DNA of 64,000 bases from contig OZ241746.1 in assembly GCA_965201045.1 (NCBI GenBank), forward strand, positions 5,084,001 through 5,148,000, in the 5' to 3' direction. The stretch comes from JAPORK01 sp026710285. GTDB lineage: Bacteria; Pseudomonadota; Gammaproteobacteria; Pseudomonadales; Endozoicomonadaceae. The translations under genes and the position numbers were made by a program. Of the stretch, positions 24,367-37,115 are shown one piece after another. Every line of letters starts with the position of its first letter. Positions within the stretch are counted from its first letter, which is position 1. The notes below the pieces were generated by a model, which ran no database searches, had not been told where the DNA came from, and saw nothing but the letters and a program-made list of their open reading frames with translations.

Positions 24367-25305
24367 GATGTTACCGGTATATTAACAAAAAAATCAAACG
24401 GTTCTTATGGTTATCAACTTAGTCAGCGTACTGCTTATAGTCCCTATGGCATGCGCTAGATATAGTAAACCTGCTGCTGTTCCTTTTTATCAGCATAACT
24501 TAATAGGGTTTGATGGTGAATATACAGATTTTCTTACCGAGTGGAAATTTCTTGTTATAATGCATCGAACGTATAATCCAAAGCTACGTAATTTTGTCAG
24601 CGAAGATCCGGCAGTTGATGGCTATACTTTTTTCAGTAATAATCTGGTTATGAAGACAGATCTTGATGTAAATATGCCAAAATAGCTGAATGATATTTTC
24701 AAATATATGGGGGTATGTTGCTTCTTTTGGAGTGAAGGTGAACTCTGCATGATGGTTAAAGGCTGTCGGTTCTGCTGCTGCATCAGCGCTTATGATGTTG
24801 TCATTTTTTGGATCTGTTGTTGTGACATTAACTAGTGTGGTAGTAGATATTATTCCCTATTGCCTTTCTACTACTGCAGGAGCTGCACCAGCTAATAAAC
24901 CACTCAATATTACCGCTTCTGTTGCAGGTGCCGTACAGATGGTTGTATTTGCTGCTGAGACTATAGCTTCTTTAGGGTATAGTGCCTTTATTGCATTTTA
25001 TACAACGGTGGACATCTATACTATACTTGAAACTTTTAATGAAAGTCAGATTGAACTGAGCACATTGAGTAGGGCAGCAAACACAGTAATTACAAAAGAA
25101 GAAAGGAATGCAAGTTTATTTCGACGCTGGATTATTCCGGCACTGGAAAGAAGAGAAGGTCTGGACTGGTTAGCAATAAGGTTTGATGATGACGTAACTA
25201 ATTTCTGGTGCAGTACAAGAACAACAGGGAACACTTAAAAATATTTTATTTCCCTTCAGGCTCTGGGAAGGAGAGTTTATGATCAACAAATATTACAGAT
25301 TATAA
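24367..25305 (+). pseudogene. Rhs0: 3' fragment of a Rhs/YD gene
   Basis: Only the last part of a Rhs gene remains, starting at the DVTGILTKKSN segment that precedes the Rhs core and ending at the conserved INKYYRL stop. It has a nonsense codon plus one-base insertion at the MRW motif, another stop in PKWL, a one-base insertion at the YMG motif, and an internal deletion near 25205 before the final EGEFMINKYYRL. The C-terminal domain is of the class shared with Rhs2, 3, 5 and 6 (SFGS.VVTL). It marks the left end of the array. Confidence 0.9.
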
Positions 25306-25330
25306 ATTGTGCTCTTTATTGATTACATAC

Positions 25331-25346
25331 CCGGGGTTGTCCTCGG
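25331..25346 (+). terminator. 3' hairpin after Rhs0
   Basis: CCGGGG/CCTCGG form a 6-bp stem (one G-U pair) about 25 nt after the stop. No U-tract follows. It is homologous to the hairpins after Rhs2, Rhs5, Rhs6 and the 61.8-kb remnant. Confidence 0.45.
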
Positions 25347-25458
25347 ATAAAATAATTTGTCAAATCTTTCAGATTAAATAATGCTGAGGGAACAATAAGC
25401 ATAAACGTTCATCTAACCTGTATAAAAAAATAGGAAGCACTGTAAATATTTAGTTACA

Positions 25459-25488
25459 TTACGATAATAGTCATAAAACGTTTATAAT
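25459..25488 (+). promoter_or_regulatory. Predicted Rhs1 promoter
   Basis: TTACGA (25459-25464) and TATAAT (25483-25488) are separated by 18 bp, in a block conserved upstream of Rhs1, 2, 3, 5 and 6. The start codon is 142 bp further on, so a long leader is implied. Confidence 0.45.
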
Positions 25489-25630
25489 AATGCTGTTAAC
25501 CTTTATCTTATAAAACATACAGTTCTTTGATAATTTAAACAATTTTTCTCTGCTTATCTGCAAAAAAATAATTGAAAATAAATTTTGACTAAATTCTGAA
25601 ATCATCAATTACTTCTACAGGCCAATAATA

Positions 25631-28600
25631 ATGAAGTTTACATCTGGAAAAGTAGCAATATTATTCTTTTTATTAACTGAATTAATCGCTTATAGTCATA
25701 ATAATCTTGCAACATCATTTCTTAAGTATACAAATAACACTTATAAAAAAATGCAAGTGCCGTACAAAAAAAAAGATAATAATATTAAATCTGGACATCT
25801 GCCTGCAGCAAAATCAAAAAAAAACCAAAACTGAATGATTCAGCAGATGACGATAATTCTGTATGGTCAAATGCTTTTAATTTTAATAAATTGCTGGGTT
25901 CAGAAGTAGATCCGCAAACAGGTACTTTTTTTGCATTTTTTAAAGCAGGCACCCTGCGTGGCAATCTGGGTCATGGACCAAATATTAATTTGAAACTTAA
26001 TTATCATAGTAATACCAGAGGTGATCCTGATGGAATAGGTTATGGGTGGAGCTGGAATTTAACGCACTTTAATCTTACCACTAATCAGTTAACAACAGCT
26101 TACGGACAGAGTTTTTATTTAGAAAATCATGGTAAAAATAACTGGGAACCACGTTACCACAAATTAAAAGATATTAAAATCACTGGTGATAAAGGTACTA
26201 ATTTTGTAATTAGTTATGCCAACGGTATCAGGGAAACACTTTCTCATCAGGGCTATGTTACTCAGATGGAACAACAGGATGGCTGGAGTGTTCACTTTAT
26301 TTATAAACAAGGAACACACCTGCTAAAAACGGTTGTTGATGATCTGGGAAATAAAATAAGCCTGGTAAGAAGGCATGGGTATATTTTTGTTACCAGCCAT
26401 AGCAGCAATGGTAAACCGGTAATTGTTCGCATCAGTGCGCAAGATCATCGGGTACGTAAGCTGGCACTGTTATCAAAAAATAATCAACAAATCCTACCTG
26501 AAACTTATATCAATTACACAAACAATAACCTTATATCGTCTGTTCAGTATCCTTCCGGAATTAAAAAGACAGTCACCTACAACTGTACACAAGCCATGAA
26601 ATTTTATTCGCATGATCATTTAGCTGAGATGTGTGTTGTCACACATGAGTCAGTAAGTTCTCGTGAAGAACAATCAGAACAAACAATTAATTACGAATAC
26701 TCTGAATCTGATGAAGACCAGCATAATTACCTTGGTTATAATTCAGGTCTCCCTTATTTACCTGACGCAAAGCAAGATATTCTTTTTGAAGCACCCGCTA
26801 GTTACACTTATCATACAATAAAAGACAATGGATTAACCAAAGAAATACGAACATGGAATAAATATCATCTGCTGACTAACGTGCGGGTGATTAGTGATCA
26901 GACTGGACATCTCTTATCAGAAGTGGAGAATTTCTTTTGTGATACGAATACATCCAATAATTGTGCTCACACCAGCTTCAGAGATTTACCGGCTACCTAT
27001 AGTCTGCCACTAAAAATTATTACCCGGACCTGGGGTAATAGAGATTCTGCAGCAACAGATATTGAAACAAAGACTTATGATAATCATGGAAGGCTAACAC
27101 AACATACAGACGCATATGGACGTACAACAGATATTGATTATTGTCCTGTTACTGGTGATGATAGTGGATGCCCAGCGTTATCATCAAAATGGTCGCTAAG
27201 TGCATGGCCAAAATCTGTTACCGTTTATCCTGCCAGTCCATCGAAATTGCCTCCGATTATCACTTATTACAGCTATCATAAATTCCTCGATTTTAACGGA
27301 AAAGATTACACGCTGGTGCTTGACCATAAAACCATTAAGTCAAAAGATCAACAGGTCACACTGACCAGCCATTATTATCAGGACCCTGTTAATGCACTCA
27401 CTTATGGGCAGTTAAAACAGACAATTCTTACCGGCAAGGCAGAACAAGATGCTGCAAAAACTTCAATAATACATAATTTTCACTATATTAAAAATTTAGC
27501 TGAAAACAGTCAGACAGTTTATAGCTCAGTTGTACTGGATAAAGATAAATATCAACAACTCCCTGCTATAACAACCAGCCTTTTTACCCATCAGGTATTA
27601 CAGCGTACTGATGCCTCCGGACAAAACATTACCCGTTATCATTATGACCTGCTGGGAAGGTTGATACAAACTGACACAGCAGTAGGAACTGCTTTTGCAG
27701 CCTCTGTACATTACAGATATATAAAAACAGCAGAAGAAAGCCAGGTTATTATTACCGCTGCCAATGGATTACAGCATAAAATTATTTTTGATAATTTTGG
27801 TCGCCCGGTGATGCGTTTTGATGAAAGCATCTCAGCAAAAGGAGTGAGACAGCCAGATCAATGGCGATTAACAAAAAAAATAGATTATGATCGGTATGGT
27901 CGGATTAAGAGTAAAAGCGTATATCTGTTGGATAAAAATAATAAATCAATTCCGCTTGTAACGACCAGAGAGTACGATGATATGGGACGTATCCTGTATA
28001 GTCATCTGCCTGATGGAGAAAAAGCTGTTACTCTCTATGATAGTCCAGATCGTTGTATGGTCAGTTATGCTATGGACCGTCATGGTATTCGTTCTCCATT
28101 GACAGCTATTGGTAACAATTCGCTCAATAAGCCTGTATGGAAGCAAGTATTTCCCGCTTCTTCTGCATCTTTGCCCGATATAAAAGCATTGTGCAAAATA
28201 GATAATCAGCAAACAAATGTTAAACGCTATTTTACCACTTATGATGGTTTTGGACGTATTATTATGACCAAAGATCCTTTAGGTCATATAATTAAAAAAC
28301 ACTATGATTATATGGGTAATGTCGTGTCAGTTACAGATCCGGATAATAATACTATCCATTTACAATATAATCTGACAGGACAGGTCACTGCTCGCTGGGC
28401 TTTCCCTGCTTCAGGAGGTAAATATCTTCTTGCTTCTGCTGGATATAATGCCGCAGGTCAGACCGTATGGAAAGCCGGAGAAGACGGCAGAAAAACCTGG
28501 TTTACCTATACACCCTCCGGTCAAGTTGCAACCGTTGTTACACCAGCAGGACATACTATATCCACAAAGTATAATATTTTAGGATTACCTGTTGCTAAAT

Positions 28601-31041
28601 ATGTGGATAACAAACTATTGCAAACAACAGGTTATGATCATGTAACTACTTTACCGGTGATAAAAAATGATGTAACTGGTACAACAAAAGTGACTTATAG
28701 TATCAATAATTTACCATTGCAACTGGTTCACAAAGGTAAAAATAATTATCCGGATTATCATTTATCATGGCAATACGATAATAATCGACGTGTGATTAGC
28801 TTTTTTAATATTGCTGGTGATCAGACGCGCACTGCTTATGACAACCTTGGCAGAATAGCTGCATTATACTATCAGTCACATACAGGTAAAGAAGAAACTT
28901 TATCAATACCTGTATACGACGGGTTTTCGCGTATTTTTTCAATAAAATATGGTAGTGGAATGCAGCGGAAAATTACTTATGATTCATGGGGAAGAAAAAA
29001 TCAAATTACTGATACACTGGGGAATAAATTACTAACTGGCTGGAATTTAAGTTATGATGCAAACGATAATATTACCACCCTCGTAAAACAAGCAGATAAT
29101 CATCAACAGGCCATTTTAAAGTATCAGTATGATAATCTCGATAACCTGGTAACAATGGATTGTAAAGGTTCTACAGGATTACCTTTATGTCCGCGAGACA
29201 CTGCTACCAGAGGTTCACAGATTAACAGTATTCCAGTGATTATTCATCAACACTATACTTTTACACCGTTGAATCGGCTGGCACAGGTCAGAGAAGTTTT
29301 ACAAAATTCAGAGACAGGAAAAACATTAGATAAAATCGTTACTTATGATTATAGTGGTAAAAATTCTCCCTTACGTCTGCAACAAATAAGTACGCAGTGG
29401 AATAATAATTCAGTAGTCTTACATGAGTTTAGTTATGATATTGCAGGTAATATGATAACAGACGGGGAAGGTAATCATATTACCTATAACCCCTTTAACC
29501 AAATCACACATGTTGTTAAGCCAAACGGACAACAGGGAACTTATACTTATAATGGTAATGGTAAAGAAGTATCCAATAAAAATAGTTCAAGAACATATTA
29601 TCTTTTTTATAGTGGTAACCAACTGATTAATGAACAAATTCGCAGTCCGGAACAAAAAACACACATCATTGATTATCAGGGCGTAGCTAAAGCGATTGAT
29701 GGTATTATTTATCAATACGATGAAAGTAACTATAAAAAAGATGTAACCGGCATATTGTCTAAACAATCAAATAGTTCTGATTTTTATCAACTTAGTCAGC
29801 GTACTGTTTATAGTCCCTATGGCATGCGTTGGAGTAGTAAACCTGCTGCTGTTACACTGTATCAATATAATTTAACAGGTTTTGATGGAGAACGTACAGA
29901 TCTCCTTACCGGATGGCAATTTCTTGGTGCAGGACATCGAACGTATAATCCAAAGCTACGCAATTTTGTTAGTGAAGATCCGGCAGGTGATGGTTATGCT
30001 TTTGGCAGTAATAATCCGGTGATGAAGACAGATCCTGATGGAAATATGCCAAAATGGCTGGGTAAAGTTTTCAAGTATATGGGGTATGTTACTTCTTTTG
30101 GAGCGAAGACAAGCTCTTCCCGATGGTTAAAGATTGTTGGTTCTGCTGCTGCATCAGCATTTATAATATTAGCGTCTTGTGGAACGCTTGCTGTTATGAC
30201 AGCACCCGGTATGATACTAAATGGTATTCCCTACTGTCTTTCTACTACTGCAGGAGTTGCACCGGCTAATAAACCACTTAATATTGCAGCTTCTGTTACA
30301 GGAGCTGTACAAATGATTGTATTTGCTGCTGCTAATATAGCTCTTTTGGGCTATAGTGCTTTTTCTGCATTTTGTGCAACGGCAGAAATCAGTACTGCAC
30401 TTGAAGCTGTGGGCGCAGAAGAAATTGAAATGGATACATTAAGCAGTGCAGCAACTACAGCAGAACATAATGCAAACTTATTACGGGACGGGCTTACTCC
30501 TGTTCTGCAAAGCAGGGAAGGTCTGGAATGGGTGGCAATAGAAAATAATCGGGAATTAACTGCTACATGGAACGTGGTCACTCGTATATATGGATACAAC
30601 AGGGTTACCAGAATAGTAGGTGTTGCTCTTCTTGCAGCAAAAAAAACAGCAAGACAATTAAATTTATCAGTAATGCAAAGATTGCTTAGTGAATGTGAGA
30701 TCTATGAGTTTAGTGCTTACCATGAGTCACTACTGAGCAATCTGTTTACACCATTAAGTCGAGAATCCCAGCAGCTATCCGACATAACTACAGAAGAAAA
30801 CCTGGGTACAATATTTTCTAATAACAGAGATTGGTTCGTACTGCAGGGAAATAATGGAGTGGATTTAGTAACATGGGTCAAAGGCAACTTTGCTTATGAT
30901 AGTAGAAATACTGTTTTAATATCTGTTGAAATGCACGCTAATGGTTTAATATACGAAACAGAGAGTTGGTCTAATGTTGTTTTAAGAATTTTCAGAGTCC
31001 GGCAGGGAGAGTTTATGATCAACAAATATTACAGATTATAA
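25631..31041 (+). CDS. Rhs1: Rhs/YD-repeat protein, frame interrupted at a poly-A run
   Basis: The locus aligns end to end with the intact paralogs but a poly-A run at 25816-25824 has nine A where Rhs3, Rhs5 and Rhs8 have ten. Translation from ATG 25631 (MKFTSGKVAILFFLLTELIA, an export-type hydrophobic segment) therefore stops at 25834. The remaining 1,716 codons (from TTG 25891) are open to the end and have no export signal. One added A would give a protein of about 1,800 residues. Domains: N-terminal LGSEVDPQTGTF...GYGWSWNL region like TcdB/SpvB-type Rhs proteins, many YD repeats (YDNHGRLTQHTD, YDGFGRIIMTKDP), the Rhs core GFDGERTD...SEDPAGDGYAFG...DPDG, then a C-terminal domain of the Rhs4 class (SCGTLAV, ILNGIPYC). 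No immunity gene follows. Type is given as CDS because the break is potentially reversible. Confidence 0.85.
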
Positions 31042-31194
31042 ATTGTACCCCTTATTCATCATATGTCCGCAGCTGTATCCGAATAAAATGACTTATCAAA
31101 TTTTTCGGATGAAATAATGCTGAGGGAACAATAAGCATAAACGTTCATCTAACCTGTATAAAAAAATAGGAAGCACTGTAAATATTTAGTTACA

Positions 31195-31224
31195 TTACGA
31201 TAATAGTCATGAAACGTTTATAAT
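31195..31224 (+). promoter_or_regulatory. Predicted Rhs2 promoter
   Basis: TTACGA (31195-31200), an 18-bp spacer and TATAAT (31219-31224), in the same conserved block as upstream of Rhs1. Confidence 0.45.
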
Positions 31225-31366
31225 AATGCTGTTAACCTTTATCTTATAAAACATACAATTCTTTGATAATTTAAACAATTTTTCTCTGCTTATCTGCAAA
31301 AAAATAATTGAAAATAAATTTTGACTAAATTCTGAAATCATCAATTACTTCTACAGGCCAATAATA

Positions 31367-34300
31367 ATGAAATTTACATCTGGGAAAGTAGCAATATTAT
31401 TCTTTTTATTAACTGAATTAATCGCTTATAGTCATAATCTTGCAACATCATTTCTTAAGTATACAAATAACACTTATAAAAAAATGCAAGTGTCGTACAA
31501 AAAAAAGATAATAATATTAAATCTGGACATCTGCCTGCAGCAAAATCAAAAAAAAACCAAAACTGAATGATTCAGCAGATGATGATAATTCTGTATGGTC
31601 AAATGCTTTTAATTTTAATAAATTGCTGGGTTCAGAAGTAGATCCACAAACAGGTACTTTTTTTGCATTTTTTAAAGCAGGGAACCTGTGTGGCAATCTG
31701 GGTCATGGACCAAATATTAATTTGAAACTTAATTATCATAGTAATACCAGAGGTGATCCTGATGGAATAGGTTATGGGTGGAGCTGGAATTTAACGCACT
31801 TTAATCTTACCACTAATCAGTTAACAACAGCTTACGGACAGAGTTTTTATTTAGAAAATCATGGTAAAAATAACTGGGAACCACGTTACCACAAATTAAA
31901 AGATATTAAAATCACTGGTGATAAAGGTACTAATTTTGTAATTAGTTATGCCAACGGTATCAGGGAAACACTTTCTCATCAGGGCTATGTTACTCAGATG
32001 GAACAACAGGATGGCTGGAGTATTCACTTTATTTATAAACAAGGAACACACCTGCTAAAAACGATTGTTGATGATCTGGGTAATAAAATAAGCCTGGTAA
32101 GAAGGCAGGGGTATCTTTTTGTCACCAGCCATAGCAGTAATGGTCAACCATTAATTGTTCGAATCAGTGCGCAGGATCATCAGGTACGTAAGCTGGCACT
32201 GTTATCAAAAAATAATCAACAAATCCTTCCGGAAACTTATATCAATTATACAAATAATAACCTCATATCGTCTGTTCAGTATCCTTCCGGAATTAAAAAG
32301 ACAGTCACCTACAACTGTACACAAGCCATGAAATTTTATTCGCATGATCATTTAGCTGAGATGTGTGTTGTCACACATGAGTCAGTAAGTTCTCGTGAAG
32401 AACAATCAGAACAAACAATTAATTACGAATACTCTGCATCTGATGAAGACCAGCATAATTACCTTGGTTATAATTCAGGTCTCCCTCATTTACCTGACGC
32501 AAAGCAAGATATTCTTTTTGAAGCACCCGCTAGTTATACTTATCATACAATAAAAGACAATGAATTAACCAAAGAAATACGAACATGGAATAAATATCAT
32601 CTGCTGACTAACGTGCGGGTGATTAGTGATCAGACTGGACATCTCTTATCAGAAGTGGAGAATTTCTTTTGTGATACGAATACATCCAATAATTGTGCTC
32701 ACACCAGCTTCAGAGATTTACCGGCTACCTATAGTCTGCCACTAAAAATTATTACCCGTACCTGGGGTAATAGAGATTCTGCAGCAACAGATATTGAAAT
32801 AAAGACTTATGATAATCATGGAAGGCTAACACAACATGCAGACGCATATGGACGTACAACAGATATTGATTATTGTCCTGTTGCTGGTAATGATAATGGA
32901 TGCCCTGCTCTATCATCAAAATGGTCGCTAAGTGCATGGCCAAAATCTGTTACCGTTTATCCTGCCAGTCCATCGAAATTGCCTCCGGTTGTCACTTATT
33001 ACAGCTATCATAAATTCCCAGACTTTAACGGAAAAGATTACACGCTGGTGCTTGACCATAAAACCATTAAGTCAAAAGATAAACAGGTCACACTGACCAA
33101 CTATTATTATCAGGACCCTGTTAATGCGCTCACTTATGGGCAGTTAAAATAGACAATTCTTACCGGCAAGGCAGAACCAGATGCGGCAAAAACGTCAATA
33201 GTACATAATTTTCTCTATATTAAAAATTCAGCTGAAAACAGCCAGACAGTTTATAGCTCAGTTGTACTGGATAAAGATAAATATCAACAACTCCCTGCTA
33301 TAACAACCAGCCTTTTTACCCATCAGGTATTGCAGCGTACTGATGCCCCCGGACAAAACATTACCCGTTATCATTATGACCTGCTGGGAAGGTTGATACA
33401 AACTGACACAGCCGTAGGAACTGCTTTTGCAGCCTCTGTACATTACAGATATATAAAAACAGCAGAAGAAAGCCAGGTTATTATTACCGCAGCCAATGGA
33501 TTACAGCATAAAATCATTTTTGATAATTTTGGTCGCCCGGTGATGCGCTTTGATGAAAGCATCTCAGCAAAAGGAGTAAGACAGCCAGATCAATGGAGAT
33601 TAACAAAAAAAATAGATTATGATCGGTATGGTCGAATTAAGAATAAAAGCGTATATCTGTTGGATAAAAATAATAAATCAATTCCGCTTGTAACGACCAG
33701 AGAGTACGATGATATGGGACGTATCCTGTATAGTCATCTGCCTGATGGAGAAAAAGCTGTTACTCTCTATGATAGTCCAGATCGTTGTATGGTCAATTAC
33801 GCTATGGACATCCATGGTATTCTTTCTCCACTGACGGCTATTCGTAACAATTCACTCAATAAGCCTGTATGTAAGCAGATGTTTCCCGCTTCTTCTGCAT
33901 CTTTGCTTGATATAAAAACATTGTGTAACACAGATAACCAGCAGAAAAATGTTAAACGCTATTTTACCACTTATGATGGTTTTGGACGTATTATTATGAC
34001 TAAAGATCCTTTGGGTCATATAGTTAAAAAATATTATGACTATATGGGTAATGTTGTGTCAGTTACAGACCCGGATAATAATACTATCCATTTACAATAT
34101 AATCTGACAGGACAGGTCACTGCTCGCTGGACTTTTCCTGCTTCAGGAGGTAAATATCTTCTTGCTTCTGCTGGATAGAATGCTGCAGGTCAGACCGTAT
34201 GGAAAGCTGGAGAAGATGGTAAAAAAACCTGGTTTACCTATACACCCTCCGGTCAAGTTGCAACCGTTGTTACACCAGCAGGACATACTATCTCCACAGA

Positions 34301-36791
34301 GTATAATGTTTTAGGATTACCTGTTGCTAAATATGTGGATAACAAACTATTGCAAACAACAGGTTATGATCATGTAACTACTTTACCGGTGATAAAAAAT
34401 GATGTAACTGGTACAACAAAAGTGACTTATAGTGTCGATAATTTACCATTCCAACTGGTTCACAAAGGTAAAAATAATTATCCGGATTATCATTTATCAT
34501 GGCAATACGATAATAATCGACGTGTGATTAGCTTTTTTAATATTGCTGGTGATCAGACACGCACTGCTTATGACAATCTTGGCAGAATAGCTGCATTATA
34601 CTATCAGTCACATACGGGTAAAGAAGAAACTGTATCAATACCTGTATACGACGGATTTTCGCGTATTTTTTCGATAAAATATGGTAGTGGAATGCAGCGT
34701 AAAATTACTTATGATTCATGGGGAAGAAAAAATCAAATTACTGATACACTGGGGAATAAATTACTAACTAGCTGGAATTTAAGTTATGATGCAAACGATA
34801 ATATTACCACCCTCGTCAAACAAGTAGATAATCATCAACAGGCCATTTTAAAGTATCAGTATGATAATCTGGATAACCTGGTAACAATGGATTGTAAAGG
34901 TTCTGCCGGATTATCTTTATGTCCGCGAGACACTGCTACCGGAGGTTCACAGATTAACAGTATTCCAGTGATTATTCATCAACACTATACTTTTACACCG
35001 TTGAATCGGCTGGCACAGGTCAGAGAAGTTTTACAAAATTCAGAGACAGGAAAAACATTAGATAAAGTAGTTACTCATGAGTATAGTGATAAAAATGATC
35101 CCTTACGCCTGCAACAAATAAGTACGCAGTGGAATAATAATTCAGTAGTCTTACATAAATTTAGTTATGATATTGCAGGTAATATGATAACAGACGGGGA
35201 AGGTAATCATATTACCTATAGCCCCTTTAACCAAATCACACATGTTGTTAAGCCAAACGGACAACAAGAAACTTATACTTATAATGGTAATGGTAAAGAA
35301 GTATCCAATAAAAATAGTTCAGGAACATATTATCTTTTTTATAGTGTTAATCAAATGATTAATGAACAAATTGATAGTCCAGAACAAAAAACACACATCA
35401 TTGGTTATCATGGCGCAGCTAAAGCGATTGATGGTGTTATTTATCAATACTATGAAAGCAATTATAAAAAAGATGTTACCGCTACATTAACAAAAAAATC
35501 AAATGGTTCTTATGGTTATCAACTTAGTCAGCGTACCGTTTATAGTCCCTATGGCATGCGCTGAAATAGTAAACCTGCTGCTGTTCCACTGTATCAATAT
35601 AACTTAACAGGATTTGGTGGTGAACTTACAGATTTTCTTATCGGGTGGCAATTTCTTGGTGCAGGACATCGAACGTATAATCCAAAGTTACGTAATTTTA
35701 TCAGTGAAGATCCGGCAGGTGATGGCTATGCTTTTGGTAGTAATAATCCGGTTATGAAGACAGATCCTGATGGAAATATACCAAAATGGCTGAATGATGT
35801 TTTCAAATATATGGGGTATATTAGTTCTTTTGGAGCAAAGACAAGTTCTACTCGATGGTTTAAGGTTGTCGGTTCTGCTGCTGCATCAGCTACTATGATA
35901 TTGGTGTCTTTTGGATCTGCTGTTGTGACATTACCTGGTGTGGTAGCAGATATTATTCCTTATTGTCTTTCTACTACTGCGGGAGCTGAACCGGCTAATA
36001 AACCACTTAATATTGCAGCTTCTGTTGCAGGTGCCGTACAGATGGTTGTATTTGCTGCTGATACTATAGCTTCTTTAGGGTATAGTGCCTTTACTGCATT
36101 TTGTGCAACGGCGGAAATCAGTACTGTACTTGACACTTTTAGCGAAGTTCAGATTGAACTGAGAACATTGAGTAGGGCAGCAAACACAGTAATTACAGAA
36201 GAAGAAAGGAATGCAAATTTATTTCGAAGTTGGATGACTCCGGCACTGGAAAGAAGAGAAGGTCTGGACTGGTTAGTAATAAGAGATAATCATGAATTAA
36301 CTACCAGGTTGGACCAGATTGATTCTTTATATGGATTCAATGCAGTTACCAGGGCGGCAGGTGTTGCCCTTATTGCAGCAAGAAGAACAGCAAGACAGCT
36401 CAATTTTTCAGTAATGCAAAGATTATTTAGTGACACTATACTTATAAATGGCTTTTCTGATATTGAACATCAATCACTACTAACTGAGCTGTTTACACCC
36501 TTAAGTCAGGAATCTGGACTGGTATCCGGCACAATTACAGAAGAAGAGCTGGGTACAATATTTTCTGGTCAGGAAGATCTGTTTGTACTGCAGGGAAATC
36601 ATAGTGTGAGTCTGTTAAGATGGGTCAGTGGTAACTTTTCTGATGGTACCAATACTGTTCGTTTAGAATCCTATGAAATGATAAATCATCTTCGTACAAT
36701 AAAAAGAGCACAGGGCACTCCTTACTCTATTTTAGAAGCCTTCAGGAACCGGGAGGGAGAGTTTATGATCAACAGATATTACAGATTATAA
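31367..36791 (+). pseudogene. Rhs2: Rhs/YD gene with three nonsense codons and poly-A frameshifts
   Basis: This full-length copy is broken at several places. In the N-terminus two poly-A runs are each one base short (31499-31506 with eight A, 31548-31556 with nine A). Downstream, in one continuous frame, CAG became TAG at 33150, TAT became TAG at 34176, and TGG became TGA at 35562. The segments between remain open, so decay is recent and mostly by point mutation. The C-terminal part (35754-36791) is intact and ends GEFMINRYYRL. Its sequence is very close to Rhs1 in the 5' half and to Rhs3 in the C-terminal domain. It could still act as a donor for gene conversion. Confidence 0.92.
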
Positions 36792-36816
36792 ATTGTGAGC
36801 TTTGTTGATTACATAC

Positions 36817-36833
36817 CCGGGGCTGTTCCCCGG
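36817..36833 (+). terminator. 3' hairpin after Rhs2
   Basis: CCGGGG (36817-36822) and CCCCGG (36828-36833) form a perfect 6-bp GC stem with a 5-nt loop, about 25 nt after the stop. There is no U-tract, so it may be an mRNA 3' end or stabilising element rather than a classical terminator. Confidence 0.5.
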
Positions 36834-36945
36834 ACAAAATAACTTGTCAGATATTTCAGGTTAAATAATGCGCTGGTAACCATAAGCATACAAGCTTATC
36901 TTAATCTATATAAAGAATATAAATTATTGTAAATATTTAGTTATA

Positions 36946-36975
36946 TTACGATAATAGTCAGGAAACGGTTATAAT
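36946..36975 (+). promoter_or_regulatory. Predicted Rhs3 promoter
   Basis: TTACGA (36946-36951), an 18-bp spacer and TATAAT (36970-36975), in the conserved upstream block. Confidence 0.45.
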
Positions 36976-37115
36976 AATAACGCTGTTAATATTTGTCATA
37001 TAAAGCATATAGTGCTTTGATAATCTCAACAATTCTTACTTGCTCATCTGCAAAAATAATCAGTAGAATTTAATCAAATTGTGAAATCTCCCATTTCTTC
37101 TATAGGTAAACAATG

